Positions 7,322 to 15,293 of a stretch of 21,761 bases of DNA are shown piece after piece. The stretch is from assembly GCA_958349075.1 (NCBI GenBank), contig CATWBR010000015.1, forward strand, positions 1 to 21,761, in the 5' to 3' direction. Below the pieces are notes generated by a model that was not told the origin of the DNA, made no database searches, and saw nothing but the letters and a program-made list of their open reading frames with translations. A program made the position numbers and the translations under genes. The first letter of the stretch is position 1, and every line of letters begins with the position of its first letter. The stretch is from an uncultured Clostridium sp. (lineage in GTDB: Bacteria > Bacillota > Clostridia > Lachnospirales > Lachnospiraceae).

Positions 7322-9571
7322 TTAAGAGAGGTTTTCCTGACGGAATGTTTTGGGGGTAGTGCCGGTGTATTTTTTAAATACCCGGAAAAATGTGGTCATG
7401 TTTGTATAACCCACGATGGTGCCGATTTCCTGAATCGGCAAATCGGTATTTTTCAGCAGGTTTTTTGCATGGTTGATCCGGTAACTGTTTACATAATGCA
7501 GAAAATTCTGGTTCAGCAGGCTTTTGAAAATACGTGATAAGTAGGCTGAGTTGATACCGATGTAGCTGCTGGCCGTTTCCAGGGATAGGGAAGGGTCTGA
7601 AAAATTGTTGGAGATATAGTCCAGTACCAGTTGGATGTATTTGTAATGCGGCGCACAGTAAAACTGGGAAATTTCGTGTATCAGCTCTTCGGACCGGAGC
7701 TGCATATAACGAAAGAGTCCGGCTTCTTCTGTAATTTCCAGCAGGCCGGAATAAACCTCATCTTTTCTGCCGTTTAAATCCAGATTCAGGGCGGTGATTT
7801 TTTCCAGCAGCAAATTCAGAAAAAAGCCGCAGATAATTTTCTTGTGTTCCAGATCCAGGCCGGATAGCTGAACGCGTTCCAGGATATTTTTCGTATCCTG
7901 CTGAAGCTCTGCTTCCGGGGCGGTTCTAAGAATATCGCAGATCCGTCTCATTTCCCTTAGAATATTTTTCCGGTCTGCATGGTGCAGGGAGAAATCGGTT
8001 TGTGCCGCAGAAGGATTGAGTGAGGAGGCATATTGATTAAAGTCTAAATTCACCTTTGCATCTTCCAGTGAACTGCGGACATCGGTTATATTGGAACAAA
8101 TGCCGCCCATCCCGAAACTGACGGATTCATTGTCCTGAGAGGTTTTAAGAATCAAATGGCAAAGAGTCAGAAGGCTCTCCTTAATCTGTGCAACGGAAAC
8201 TTCTGCGTTGAAACCTAAAATAACAATGCATCCCAATCCGTTTTTGGGAAACACGAACAGCTTTTCCGATACGTTTTGAATATCCGAGATCCTCTGAGAA
8301 AGCTGCTGTGTCGCGGCATCAAAATCAGGGGAGACGACTCCGGACGGCACGGCAAGCAGAACCGTGTAGCGCTGATAAAATTTAAATTTCCTGCTCAGCA
8401 AATCCAGCCGTTTCGTGAGATCCACCGAAGGGGTGGTCTCATCAAAGAACAGATCGTAAAAGATCTTCTCAGTAACGGAATTGTAGATGACGGGGAAGAG
8501 AGTCACCATTTCCTCCTGGTGGTTGACGATTTCAGTATAGGTGGATCTCAGGTATGCAAACTCGTTTTTGGCGTCGGAAGCGGCATAGCTGTCTCCAAAC
8601 TGCTGCTCTGTGTCCCGGACCAGTTTACGGATTGGGCGGTACATAAATGTGGAGAGAATCAGGCTGGAAAAAAAGCCTATCAGCAAAACGGCCAGGAATA
8701 TAAGCAGAAGATTCTGGCTCGCAGCAAAAAGTGAGGAGGCCACCGGTGCGGCAATGGGATAATAAAAGATCCAGCCTGTACGTGAGTCCTGGTAATACAG
8801 GGTCATATGGGATGAGGCGTCGGATTCCAGATGATAAAAGGTATCGGGCACGGCTTTTGCGGGAGGCCCGCAGCAGGACGAGGCGGCTCCGTTGCCATAT
8901 AGAAGGCGGCCTGAATTATTGTAGACGGATATTTCCGAGTTACTTAGATTCTCCGGGAAAATAGATCTGTTTAAGGCGACCATGAGGTAAGCGATGGAGT
9001 TGTCCAAATTGCGCTGGAATCCCTGAACCAGATAAAGGTCATTGTCCAGATAAAGAAAATCCGTCTGCAGATGTTCGGTGAAGGAGCGGTAGGAGGCTCC
9101 CTGTTCCAGATAATTCTGCCAGACAGGGTGCATGGAGCAGGTTTCCAGGCTGGTCACACTTTTATTGGATTCGTAGACCCGGTCCGTAGTGGAGACATAA
9201 TAACTGATGAAGGAGATGAGCTGATTATGTTCCGCCGTATCGGACAGTACGTTCACCAGGTTTAAGGAGTCCGTATAATCCATTGCCTTTGGGTTAATAG
9301 CGCTCTGGATTACATTTGAATCATAAAGTGTATTATTGGCAAGAAGAAATGCACTGTTGAGATCAGAGTACAGACCCTGTATGGACTGCTGCAGATAATT
9401 CTCCTGGGAGTCATAATATTGCCGGGTTACATTCTTTGTGTTTGTATCGGCAATATAAACATAGAAGAAAATCAGGAATGTGAGCAGGAAGGAAAACACT
9501 GCCAGAAGAATATGGACAAACTGGCTCTGATTTTTAAAAAAGTGGTGAAGCCGTATGAAGAAGCCTTCCAT
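7322..9571 (-). CDS. Membrane-anchored AraC-family transcriptional regulator
   Basis: A regulator of 749 residues. Helix 1 (about 19-41) and helix 2 (about 286-310) frame an extracytoplasmic sensor region of about 240 residues. YRPIRKL after helix 2 resembles the start of a HAMP-like linker. A cytoplasmic middle region (320-640) follows, then a C-terminal AraC double helix-turn-helix (about 645-745) with SLETASSYIGINSAYLSRIF and IQEIGTIVGYTNMTTFFRVF. This is the one-component layout seen in YesN/AraC-like sugar regulators of Clostridia and Bacilli. I chose the start at 9571 because GGGGGG lies nine bases upstream and the protein then begins close to helix 1; an in-frame ATG at 9637 lacks such a site. 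It is divergent from the TRAP operon and is the likely sensor-activator of that operon. Confidence 0.9.
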   Translation of the reverse strand: MEGFFIRLHHFFKNQSQFVHILLAVFSFLLTFLIFFYVYIADTNTKNVTRQYYDSQENYLQQSIQGLYSDLNSAFLLANNTLYDSNVIQSAINPKAMDYTDSLNLVNVLSDTAEHNQLISFISYYVSTTDRVYESNKSVTSLETCSMHPVWQNYLEQGASYRSFTEHLQTDFLYLDNDLYLVQGFQRNLDNSIAYLMVALNRSIFPENLSNSEISVYNNSGRLLYGNGAASSCCGPPAKAVPDTFYHLESDASSHMTLYYQDSRTGWIFYYPIAAPVASSLFAASQNLLLIFLAVLLIGFFSSLILSTFMYRPIRKLVRDTEQQFGDSYAASDAKNEFAYLRSTYTEIVNHQEEMVTLFPVIYNSVTEKIFYDLFFDETTPSVDLTKRLDLLSRKFKFYQRYTVLLAVPSGVVSPDFDAATQQLSQRISDIQNVSEKLFVFPKNGLGCIVILGFNAEVSVAQIKESLLTLCHLILKTSQDNESVSFGMGGICSNITDVRSSLEDAKVNLDFNQYASSLNPSAAQTDFSLHHADRKNILREMRRICDILRTAPEAELQQDTKNILERVQLSGLDLEHKKIICGFFLNLLLEKITALNLDLNGRKDEVYSGLLEITEEAGLFRYMQLRSEELIHEISQFYCAPHYKYIQLVLDYISNNFSDPSLSLETASSYIGINSAYLSRIFKSLLNQNFLHYVNSYRINHAKNLLKNTDLPIQEIGTIVGYTNMTTFFRVFKKYTGTTPKTFRQENLS

Positions 9572-9597
9572 AATAATACCCCCCGGAATGGTAATTC

Positions 9598-9732
9598 CAA
9601 TTTTTGATATTACTGCACCTGTGACAAAAATTGACATAAATCCGGCAGTAATCTGATTTCAAGTATAGCAAATAAAGGAATCAAAGTCATTGTCAAAAAT
9701 TGATATATCGCCCTGATTACTTGCAATTTTTA
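9598..9732. promoter_or_regulatory. Four-copy motif cluster, candidate AraC operator
   Basis: The 9-mer CAAAAATTG occurs on the plus strand at 9625-9633 and 9694-9702, and inverted as CAATTTTTG at 9598-9606. A one-base variant, CAATTTTTA, is at 9724-9732. The two plus copies sit in a longer similar block (15 of 18 bases alike; 9621-9638 and 9690-9707), 69 bp apart. The cluster lies in the divergent promoter region between the AraC-type gene and the isomerase gene. AT-rich words can recur by chance, so binding is an inference. Confidence 0.5.
9662..9689 (-). promoter_or_regulatory. Likely promoter of the AraC-type regulator gene
   Basis: On the minus strand TATACT (9667-9662) has an extended TGC upstream. 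A -35-like TGACTT (9689-9684) lies 16 bases away. The start site would be near 9655, giving a leader of about 84 nt. It lies between the motif copies, so autoregulation is possible. Confidence 0.5.
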
Positions 9733-9881
9733 TCCTGACCGGTAAGCATCTGGCCAACAAAACCCGCAGCGAGGGGCGGTTTGAGGAGGTCTTTGGACCG
9801 ACAAGAAATGGCAATTTACATTTCAGAAGCGGAATGGTACAAACAGGTTATGAGGCAGGCCTGGCCCGTATAAGAAGCTGA
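9717..9881 (+). pseudogene. Coding-like remnant in the divergent region (uncertain)
   Basis: The frame ending at TGA 9879-9881 is open for 54 codons but has no usable start and is preceded by stops. From about 9735 it reads as ordinary coding text, with residues such as RFEEVFGPTRNG and VQTGYEAGLARIRS, and has higher GC than the AT-rich DNA just upstream. It could be the tail of a deleted gene whose 5' part was lost when the operon was rearranged, or chance. I do not recognise the family. Otherwise the span 9733-9898 holds no gene I can support. Confidence 0.2.
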
Positions 9882-9914
9882 ATAAATCCGAAAAGGATAA
9901 AGGAGGAAGCCGTA

Positions 9915-10790
9915 GTGAAGGGACTTAAAATAGGAGTAAACGCACCGCTTTTTTTAGACAAGATTAATGAAATTGGTATTTATGCAACATTGAAGAAAAT
10001 CAGTGAGATAGGATTTCATGTGATTGAGTTATCACAGGTTACAATGACGCCGGAAAACGTATCGGAAATCAGGAGAGCCTGCCGGGATTTCGGCATTGAG
10101 GTTGCATCTATGACCGCGGCAATCGAACATATGGAGGCTCCGGGTATTGCCCATATTGATAACCTGACAGATGATTTTGATAAGATTATGGGTGACTGTG
10201 AGGCACTGGGATGCCGGGAGCTGCGGATTGTGCTGAGTCCGTTAGACTGTCTGTACGAGAAGGAGAGACTTCTTTCCTATGTAAAAAAGTGCGATGATAT
10301 GGCGGCAAAGCTAAAAAATTGTGGAATCGGTTACTATTACCATCATCATCACTGGGAGTTTTACCGGCTGGATCAGGAAAACAGAAAAACCTGCATGGAT
10401 ATTATGATAGAAAATTCAAAGGATCTCGGCTTTGAACTGGATACATATTGGCTGTGGTGCGCATGTGTGGATCCGATGAAACTCATCCCCCGCCTGAAGG
10501 GAAGAATCAAGATTTTCCATTTAAAGGATTACCGGGTTGGCAAAATGAATGCAGAGGATTTTTACAGCGGGGATCCTGATGTGCTGCGTCAGGCGATTAA
10601 CCGGATTCCGGAATTTGCGGAGGTCGGGGAGGGAGCCCTGGATATGAAAGCCATCATTGAGTGCGCCGTAGAAAACGGAACGGAATATGCATTCATAGAG
10701 CAGGATCTCCACTATGGAAGAGATTCCTTTGAGTGTATTAAAGTATCTTACGACAATCTGGTCAGAATGGGATTCGGAGAATGCCTGTAG
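9915..10790 (+). CDS. Sugar phosphate isomerase/epimerase (xylose isomerase-like TIM barrel)
   Basis: A protein of 291 residues of the AP-endonuclease-2/xylose isomerase-like barrel family, which interconverts keto and aldo sugars, inosose derivatives or hydroxypyruvate using a divalent metal. Visible barrel motifs are ISEIGFHVIELS (30-41), a HHHHWEF cluster, FELDTYWLWCACVDP with a likely metal Asp, KIFHLKDY and FAEVGEGALDMKAII, plus a late IEQD. The start is GTG at 9915, set by AGGAGGA seven bases upstream. It is the first gene of the TRAP operon; the next start lies ten bases after its stop. The substrate is unknown; the neighbouring transporter and dehydrogenases suggest an early step on an imported sugar acid or polyol. 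Confidence 0.85.
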   Translation: MKGLKIGVNAPLFLDKINEIGIYATLKKISEIGFHVIELSQVTMTPENVSEIRRACRDFGIEVASMTAAIEHMEAPGIAHIDNLTDDFDKIMGDCEALGCRELRIVLSPLDCLYEKERLLSYVKKCDDMAAKLKNCGIGYYYHHHHWEFYRLDQENRKTCMDIMIENSKDLGFELDTYWLWCACVDPMKLIPRLKGRIKIFHLKDYRVGKMNAEDFYSGDPDVLRQAINRIPEFAEVGEGALDMKAIIECAVENGTEYAFIEQDLHYGRDSFECIKVSYDNLVRMGFGECL

Positions 10791-10800
10791 GGAGGAACAG

Positions 10801-11328
10801 ATGAAAAAAGTTATATACTGGTTAGATGAGCATTTTGAGGAGACTCTGCTTTTAATCCTGCTTGCTGTCCTGTCCTGCACGATGATGCTCCAGGTTATCA
10901 TGCGTTATGTGTTCAGCAACGCCCTGCCGTGGGCGGAGGAATTGTGCCGATATTGCTTTGTTTATACGGGCTTTATCAGCATTCCCTACACGGTAAAAAA
11001 AGGGATTGGTATAAAAGTGGATGTTATTTATAAATTGTTTCCGGGTTTTATAAAAAAGGTGCTGAATTTCTTTTATGAAATACTTCAGCTTGTTTTCTAT
11101 GGATTTCTGTGCTACAGCTCCATTGCGGTGGTGGAAGGAGCCATAGCAAACGGCGCGAAATCCTCGGCCCTGCGCATTCCGCTTTCCTGCATTTACATTA
11201 TATTGCCCATCGGGTTTGGAATAGCATCCATACGGCTGATACAGAAGCTGATCCTGTTATGGAAGAACCACGGCGAGGCTCAGGCGAGGACGGTTACGAG
11301 TGTATTAGAGGAAAGGGGGGATGAGTGA
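10801..11328 (+). CDS. dctQ: TRAP transporter small membrane subunit (DctQ)
   Basis: A membrane protein of 175 residues with four hydrophobic segments, the standard DctQ layout. Family signatures are VIMRYVFSNALPWAEELCRYCFVY (about 32-55) and GIGIKVDVIYK. It forms the integral membrane complex with DctM and takes up substrate delivered by the DctP binding protein using a sodium gradient. I start at ATG 10801, with GGAGG at 10791-10795 directly after the isomerase stop; a longer in-frame start at 10714 would overlap the isomerase gene by 77 bases and adds no family sequence. The stop overlaps the dctM start (TGATG). Confidence 0.92.
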   Translation: MKKVIYWLDEHFEETLLLILLAVLSCTMMLQVIMRYVFSNALPWAEELCRYCFVYTGFISIPYTVKKGIGIKVDVIYKLFPGFIKKVLNFFYEILQLVFYGFLCYSSIAVVEGAIANGAKSSALRIPLSCIYIILPIGFGIASIRLIQKLILLWKNHGEAQARTVTSVLEERGDE

Positions 11329-12614
11329 TGGGAGGAATTGTATTCTTATGCTTTGCGCTGCTGATTTTTCTGGGCCTGCCCATCTCGGTTGCCATCGGCG
11401 TGCCGACACTGCTGCCGTCGCTCCTAGACAGCAGCTTCGGCGGAAATGCCTCGGCGGTACTGCGTTATCTGGCATCCGCCCTGGAGAGCACGACCACGCT
11501 GGCTATCCCGCTTTTTATGCTGTCGGGAGCCATCATGGCAAAAGGCGGACTGTCCAAAAAACTGTTCAACGTATTTGCGTACCTCGTGGGAAAGAGGACC
11601 GCGGGACTTCCCTGCGCCGTCATTATTACCTGTATGTTTTACGGGGCAATCTCCGGTTCCGGTCCGGCCACAACGGCGGCCGTAGGAACCATGTGTATTC
11701 CCATCCTGGTAAAGCTTGGCTATGAAAAGAACTTTTCGGCCGCCATGGTTGCCGTGGCGGGAAGTCTGGGCGTCGTAATACCGCCCAGCCTGATTTATGT
11801 CATGTTTGGAGTAACCACGGGAGAGTCTGTCGGAGATATTTTTATTGCGGGAATCATACCCGGTATCCTGATTGGCGTATGTCTGATGCTGTGGGCTTAT
11901 ATCTACAGCAGACGCAACGGCGAAGATAAGGCCAAGATTGAAGAAAACTATACAGCGCTCAAGCAAAGAGGATTTTTCAAAGTATTCCGGGAAGGATTCT
12001 GGGCTCTTCTGACTCCTGTGATTATCCTGGGCGGTATCTATTCAGGAATTGTAACGCCAACTGAGGCAGCCTGCCTGTCGGTGTTCTATGCCCTTTTTGT
12101 ATCGCTTTTTATCTATAAGAGCATGACGTTCAGGGATATCAGGGTTTTTATGATAGAATCTATTAACTCTTATGCGCCGATGTGCCTGCTGCTGGCGTTT
12201 GCCATCGCATTCAGCCGCGTGCTGACACTGCTTAAGGCGCCCCAGATGCTGTCGGAGATACTGAGCAGTACATTTTCCACCGCCACCCTGTTCCTCATTG
12301 CAATCAATATCGTGATGCTGATTGTGGGGATGTTTATGGATACCGGTTCCGTGCTGACGATATTGGCTCCTCTGCTGATTGTTACGGTACGTGATTTGGG
12401 AATCAGCCCGGTTCACTTTGCCGTGATTATGACGTGTAACCTGGCAATCGGACTTTCCACCCCGCCCTTTGGTCTGGATTTGTTCGTGGTGGCCCCGCTT
12501 ATCGGCTCCGATGCCGGGGCGGTTGGAAAAAGGGCGATTCCGTTTATCCTGTTCTTTTTAATTGCGCTACTGTTAATTACATTTATTCCGGGGCTGTCTC
12601 TGTGTTTTTTATGA
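11328..12614 (+). CDS. dctM: TRAP transporter large membrane subunit (DctM)
   Basis: The transport-pore subunit, 428 residues with about 11-12 hydrophobic segments. Family hallmarks are GLPISVAIGVPTLLP near the N-terminus, PLFMLSGAIMAKGGLSKKL, GAISGSGPATTAAVGTMCIP, GSLGVVIPPSLIYVMFGVTTGESVGDIFIAGIIPG and TPPFGLDLFVV. The ATG at 11328 overlaps the dctQ stop (TGATG), with GGGGGG seven bases upstream. A GTG at 11325 is possible but less likely. Overlap implies tight co-translation with DctQ. Confidence 0.95.
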   Translation: MGGIVFLCFALLIFLGLPISVAIGVPTLLPSLLDSSFGGNASAVLRYLASALESTTTLAIPLFMLSGAIMAKGGLSKKLFNVFAYLVGKRTAGLPCAVIITCMFYGAISGSGPATTAAVGTMCIPILVKLGYEKNFSAAMVAVAGSLGVVIPPSLIYVMFGVTTGESVGDIFIAGIIPGILIGVCLMLWAYIYSRRNGEDKAKIEENYTALKQRGFFKVFREGFWALLTPVIILGGIYSGIVTPTEAACLSVFYALFVSLFIYKSMTFRDIRVFMIESINSYAPMCLLLAFAIAFSRVLTLLKAPQMLSEILSSTFSTATLFLIAINIVMLIVGMFMDTGSVLTILAPLLIVTVRDLGISPVHFAVIMTCNLAIGLSTPPFGLDLFVVAPLIGSDAGAVGKRAIPFILFFLIALLLITFIPGLSLCFL

Positions 12615-12683
12615 TAAAATAGAGGAATCTGACACAGGAAAATATGGGTTTTGGAAAATATGAGATAGAAAAAGGAGAAAATT

Positions 12684-13775
12684 ATGCTAAAAAAGATAAC
12701 CGCCTGCTTAATGGCGATCGTAATGCTTGGAACAATGACGGCCTGCAGTTCAAAAACGGAAAAGACGGAGGGTGCCCAGGCCCAGTCTTCAAATACGTCC
12801 TCCTCCCCGGCCGGAACGGCAAAAGGAGATGGAGATCCGGCTCTGGAGGAGACCTATACTCTGATTTTTTCTCATGAGAATGCGGAGTCCTCTTTTATCC
12901 ATCAGGTCTGCCTGCAGCTGAAGGATAAGGTTGAGGCCGCCACGAACGGCCACGTCATCATAGATATTTATCCCAATTCACAGCTCGGGTCAAAGACAGA
13001 TAACTGGCAGGCCATTTCGGACAACACGGTGCAGATGCTTTTGGGGGTAGGTTCCCATATGGACCAGCGCTTTTCTCTGCTGACGATTCCAAGTCTGTAC
13101 TCATCCGTGGATGAATGCTATGAGGCATTCGGCCCGGATACGGAATTGTTTCAGGCGATAGAGGAAATCGGCGAGGAGGTCGGCATCAAGGTTCTTCTGG
13201 AAGTGCCGATTGGCTTCAGGACATTTTCTACAAATGTAGAAACCAGGAATTTTGGAGATATTGCAGGACAGGACGTCCGCGTAATGGAGATGAACGAATA
13301 CATTACACTTTGGAAGGCATTCGGTGCAAATCCGACTCCAATCGCGTTTTCGGAGCTTTATCTGGCGCTGCAGCAGGGTCTTGTGGATGCCCAGGAAAAT
13401 CCCCTGGATGTCATTGTCACCAATAAACTGTATGAGCAGCAGAAATACGTGGTGCTGACCAATCATGAACCGTTTTTCTATGGACTCTGCATGAACCTTC
13501 AGGCCTGGAACGCGCTTCCACAGGCGTATCAGGATGCAATCACAGAGGTTGTGGAGGAAATCCGCACGATTGCCTATGAGGGAGGAAAGGAATCGGAAGC
13601 AGCGGCCACACAGACGCTTAAGGATGCCGGAGTGACGATTGTAGAACTGTCGGATGAAGATTATGCCAAGATGCAGGATGCCTGTGAGGGCTCGGTGTAT
13701 GAGCTGTACCGCAGCTTAGTGGGAGACGAGCTTTTTGAACTGGCCCTCAAAACAGCCGAAAGCGTAAAAAAGTAG
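12684..13775 (+). CDS. dctP: TRAP transporter solute-binding lipoprotein (DctP)
   Basis: The extracellular substrate-binding subunit, 363 residues. A lipoprotein signal peptide is clear: a short basic start, a hydrophobic core and the lipobox MTAC with Cys21, then a Ser/Thr-rich linker. DctP signatures are GQDVRVME with the conserved Arg (199 in the precursor), AFGANPTPIAFSELYLALQQGLVDAQENP and a C-terminal alpha-helical region. In this family the Arg salt-bridges a substrate carboxylate, so the ligand is probably an organic or sugar acid. The gene follows dctM by 69 bp, with AAAAGGAGA as ribosome site. Placing it last in the transporter set is a common variant order. Confidence 0.94.
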   Translation: MLKKITACLMAIVMLGTMTACSSKTEKTEGAQAQSSNTSSSPAGTAKGDGDPALEETYTLIFSHENAESSFIHQVCLQLKDKVEAATNGHVIIDIYPNSQLGSKTDNWQAISDNTVQMLLGVGSHMDQRFSLLTIPSLYSSVDECYEAFGPDTELFQAIEEIGEEVGIKVLLEVPIGFRTFSTNVETRNFGDIAGQDVRVMEMNEYITLWKAFGANPTPIAFSELYLALQQGLVDAQENPLDVIVTNKLYEQQKYVVLTNHEPFFYGLCMNLQAWNALPQAYQDAITEVVEEIRTIAYEGGKESEAAATQTLKDAGVTIVELSDEDYAKMQDACEGSVYELYRSLVGDELFELALKTAESVKK

Positions 13776-13804
13776 CTGTAAAGCGCTGAAGAAAGGAAGG
13801 TTTT

Positions 13805-14488
13805 ATGCGGATGCAGGATAAAACAGCGGTGATTGTCAGAGGGCTTTCACCGCTGGGAACAGAAGCGGCCGAAGCGTTTGTGCGGGAGGGGGCGTCTGGG
13901 ATAGTGATAATCGACAGCGCCGATTCCGACAGGAGCGGCTTTGACAGATTAAAGAAAGAATGCGGAGAAAAAATCATGCTGCAGGAGGCAGAGGTAAACG
14001 ACGCGGAAGCAATAAAAGCTGCTATGGCGGAGGCTGCCGGCCGTCTTTCAAAGATCGATACACTAGTAAACTGCCAGGACGTGAGAGGCAGCGGCGGCCT
14101 TATGGACATTACGGAGGCTGACTGGAACAGGGTTCTTACCGAAAATCTGACCGGCCTGTTTTTTAGCTGCCGGGCGGCAGTTCCCTGGATGAAGCAGCGG
14201 AGGTACGGAAGAATCGTCAATCTTACATCCATGGCGTCCCGCTGTTATGACGGCTCGGACATTGCCTATGGGGCATCCAAGACGGGCACGGCAGGCTTTA
14301 CGAGAGGCCTGGCTATGGAACTGAGAGAACAGGGGATTACGGTAAACAGCGTAGCCGTGGGAAAATTGGAGCAGGAGCACATAATGAAAGCAGCGGTCCA
14401 TGCCATCATTTATCTGGCCGGTGACGAGGCCGGCTGGACCACCGGCGACTGCATGGACGTAAATGCGGGAGCTTTCATGCAGAATTAA
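13805..14488 (+). CDS. Short-chain dehydrogenase/reductase, short divergent form
   Basis: A protein of 227 residues of the SDR Rossmann type. The catalytic residues are present: Ser142, Tyr155 and Lys159 (YGASK), with Asn114. Two features are odd. The cofactor glycine motif is degenerate (GLSPLG at 13-18 instead of TGxxxGxG), and the usual NNAG is NCQD (about 89-92). After VNSVAVGK (180-187) the chain passes almost at once to the C-terminal HAIIYLAGDEAGWTTGDCMDVNAG, so most of the substrate-binding loop is missing. It may be an active but unusual reductase, or a partner subunit of the next SDR. GGAAGG precedes the ATG. It sits directly after dctP in the operon. Confidence 0.85.
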   Translation: MRMQDKTAVIVRGLSPLGTEAAEAFVREGASGIVIIDSADSDRSGFDRLKKECGEKIMLQEAEVNDAEAIKAAMAEAAGRLSKIDTLVNCQDVRGSGGLMDITEADWNRVLTENLTGLFFSCRAAVPWMKQRRYGRIVNLTSMASRCYDGSDIAYGASKTGTAGFTRGLAMELREQGITVNSVAVGKLEQEHIMKAAVHAIIYLAGDEAGWTTGDCMDVNAGAFMQN

Positions 14489-14500
14489 CGGAGGATGGAA

Positions 14501-15265
14501 ATGAGATTTCAGGATAAGACAATCGTAATTGCCGGGGGCGGTTCCGACATGGGAATTGTATGCGCGGAACGTTTTCTGGAAGAGGGGGCTAAGCTCATGC
14601 TGATTGATATCAGCGAGGAGCTCCTGTCCAAAGCGGACAGTTTAAAACAGAGGTACCCGGAGCATATCTGGACTTGTGTGGGGAGCGTCTGCCGCGCGGA
14701 AGATATGTACGGCGCCATGGAGTATGCGGCGGCACAGATGGGCGGGATATCGATTCTGGTTAATTGTGCGGGAATCGGAGGAAAAGGCCTGGTGGAAGAG
14801 ATGACGGCGGAATCCTGGCAGCTTGCTTTGGATGTGACTCTCAGCGGAACATTCCACTCCTGCAGGGCAGCGGTACCTTACATGAAGGAGGCGGGCTGGG
14901 GACGCATTATTAATATCGCGTCAATCGGCGGCAGGGCGAACCGTCCGGTCAATACCGCATATTCGGCCTCAAAAGCGGCTGTGTGCGGAATGGGAAGGTA
15001 CATGGCCACGGAGCTGGCGCCCTTAAATATCACGGTGAATACCCTGGCGCCAGGGCCGATCAATGCAGGGATGTTTAAACAGTCGGAGAATGATCCCGAC
15101 CCTGAGCTCAGGAAGGCCAGAAAGCTGCTGGAGGAGACGGTGGTGCTTGGAAGGCTTGGCAATATGGAAGAGATCGCGGAAGGGATACTGTACTTTGCTG
15201 ATGAACAAGCGGATGCCGTTACGGGGGAAATCCTGGATATTAACGGCGGCGCATACATGTGCTGA
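14501..15265 (+). CDS. Short-chain dehydrogenase/reductase, classical
   Basis: A classical SDR of 254 residues, similar in layout to gluconate/3-ketoacyl-type dehydrogenases. It has the cofactor loop AGGGSDMG (11-18), NCAG (88-91), Ser141, Tyr154 and Lys158 (YSASK), and NTLAPGPINAGMF after the catalytic region. A full substrate loop is present, unlike the preceding SDR. An acidic Asp36 at the end of beta-2 (LIDIS) suggests NAD(H) preference. I chose ATG 14501, six bases after GGAGG, rather than 14495, where the box would be adjacent. It starts 12 bases after the previous stop. Likely role: oxidation or reduction of a hydroxyl/keto group in the imported substrate. Confidence 0.9.
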   Translation: MRFQDKTIVIAGGGSDMGIVCAERFLEEGAKLMLIDISEELLSKADSLKQRYPEHIWTCVGSVCRAEDMYGAMEYAAAQMGGISILVNCAGIGGKGLVEEMTAESWQLALDVTLSGTFHSCRAAVPYMKEAGWGRIINIASIGGRANRPVNTAYSASKAAVCGMGRYMATELAPLNITVNTLAPGPINAGMFKQSENDPDPELRKARKLLEETVVLGRLGNMEEIAEGILYFADEQADAVTGEILDINGGAYMC

Positions 15266-15293
15266 CTTAATTTGGAAAGAAGGGGTAACAGTG

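Noticed and set aside
10714..10800. Longer start for the DctQ subunit
   Set aside because: It would overlap the isomerase gene and adds residues unlike any DctQ; ATG 10801 has GGAGG at the right distance.
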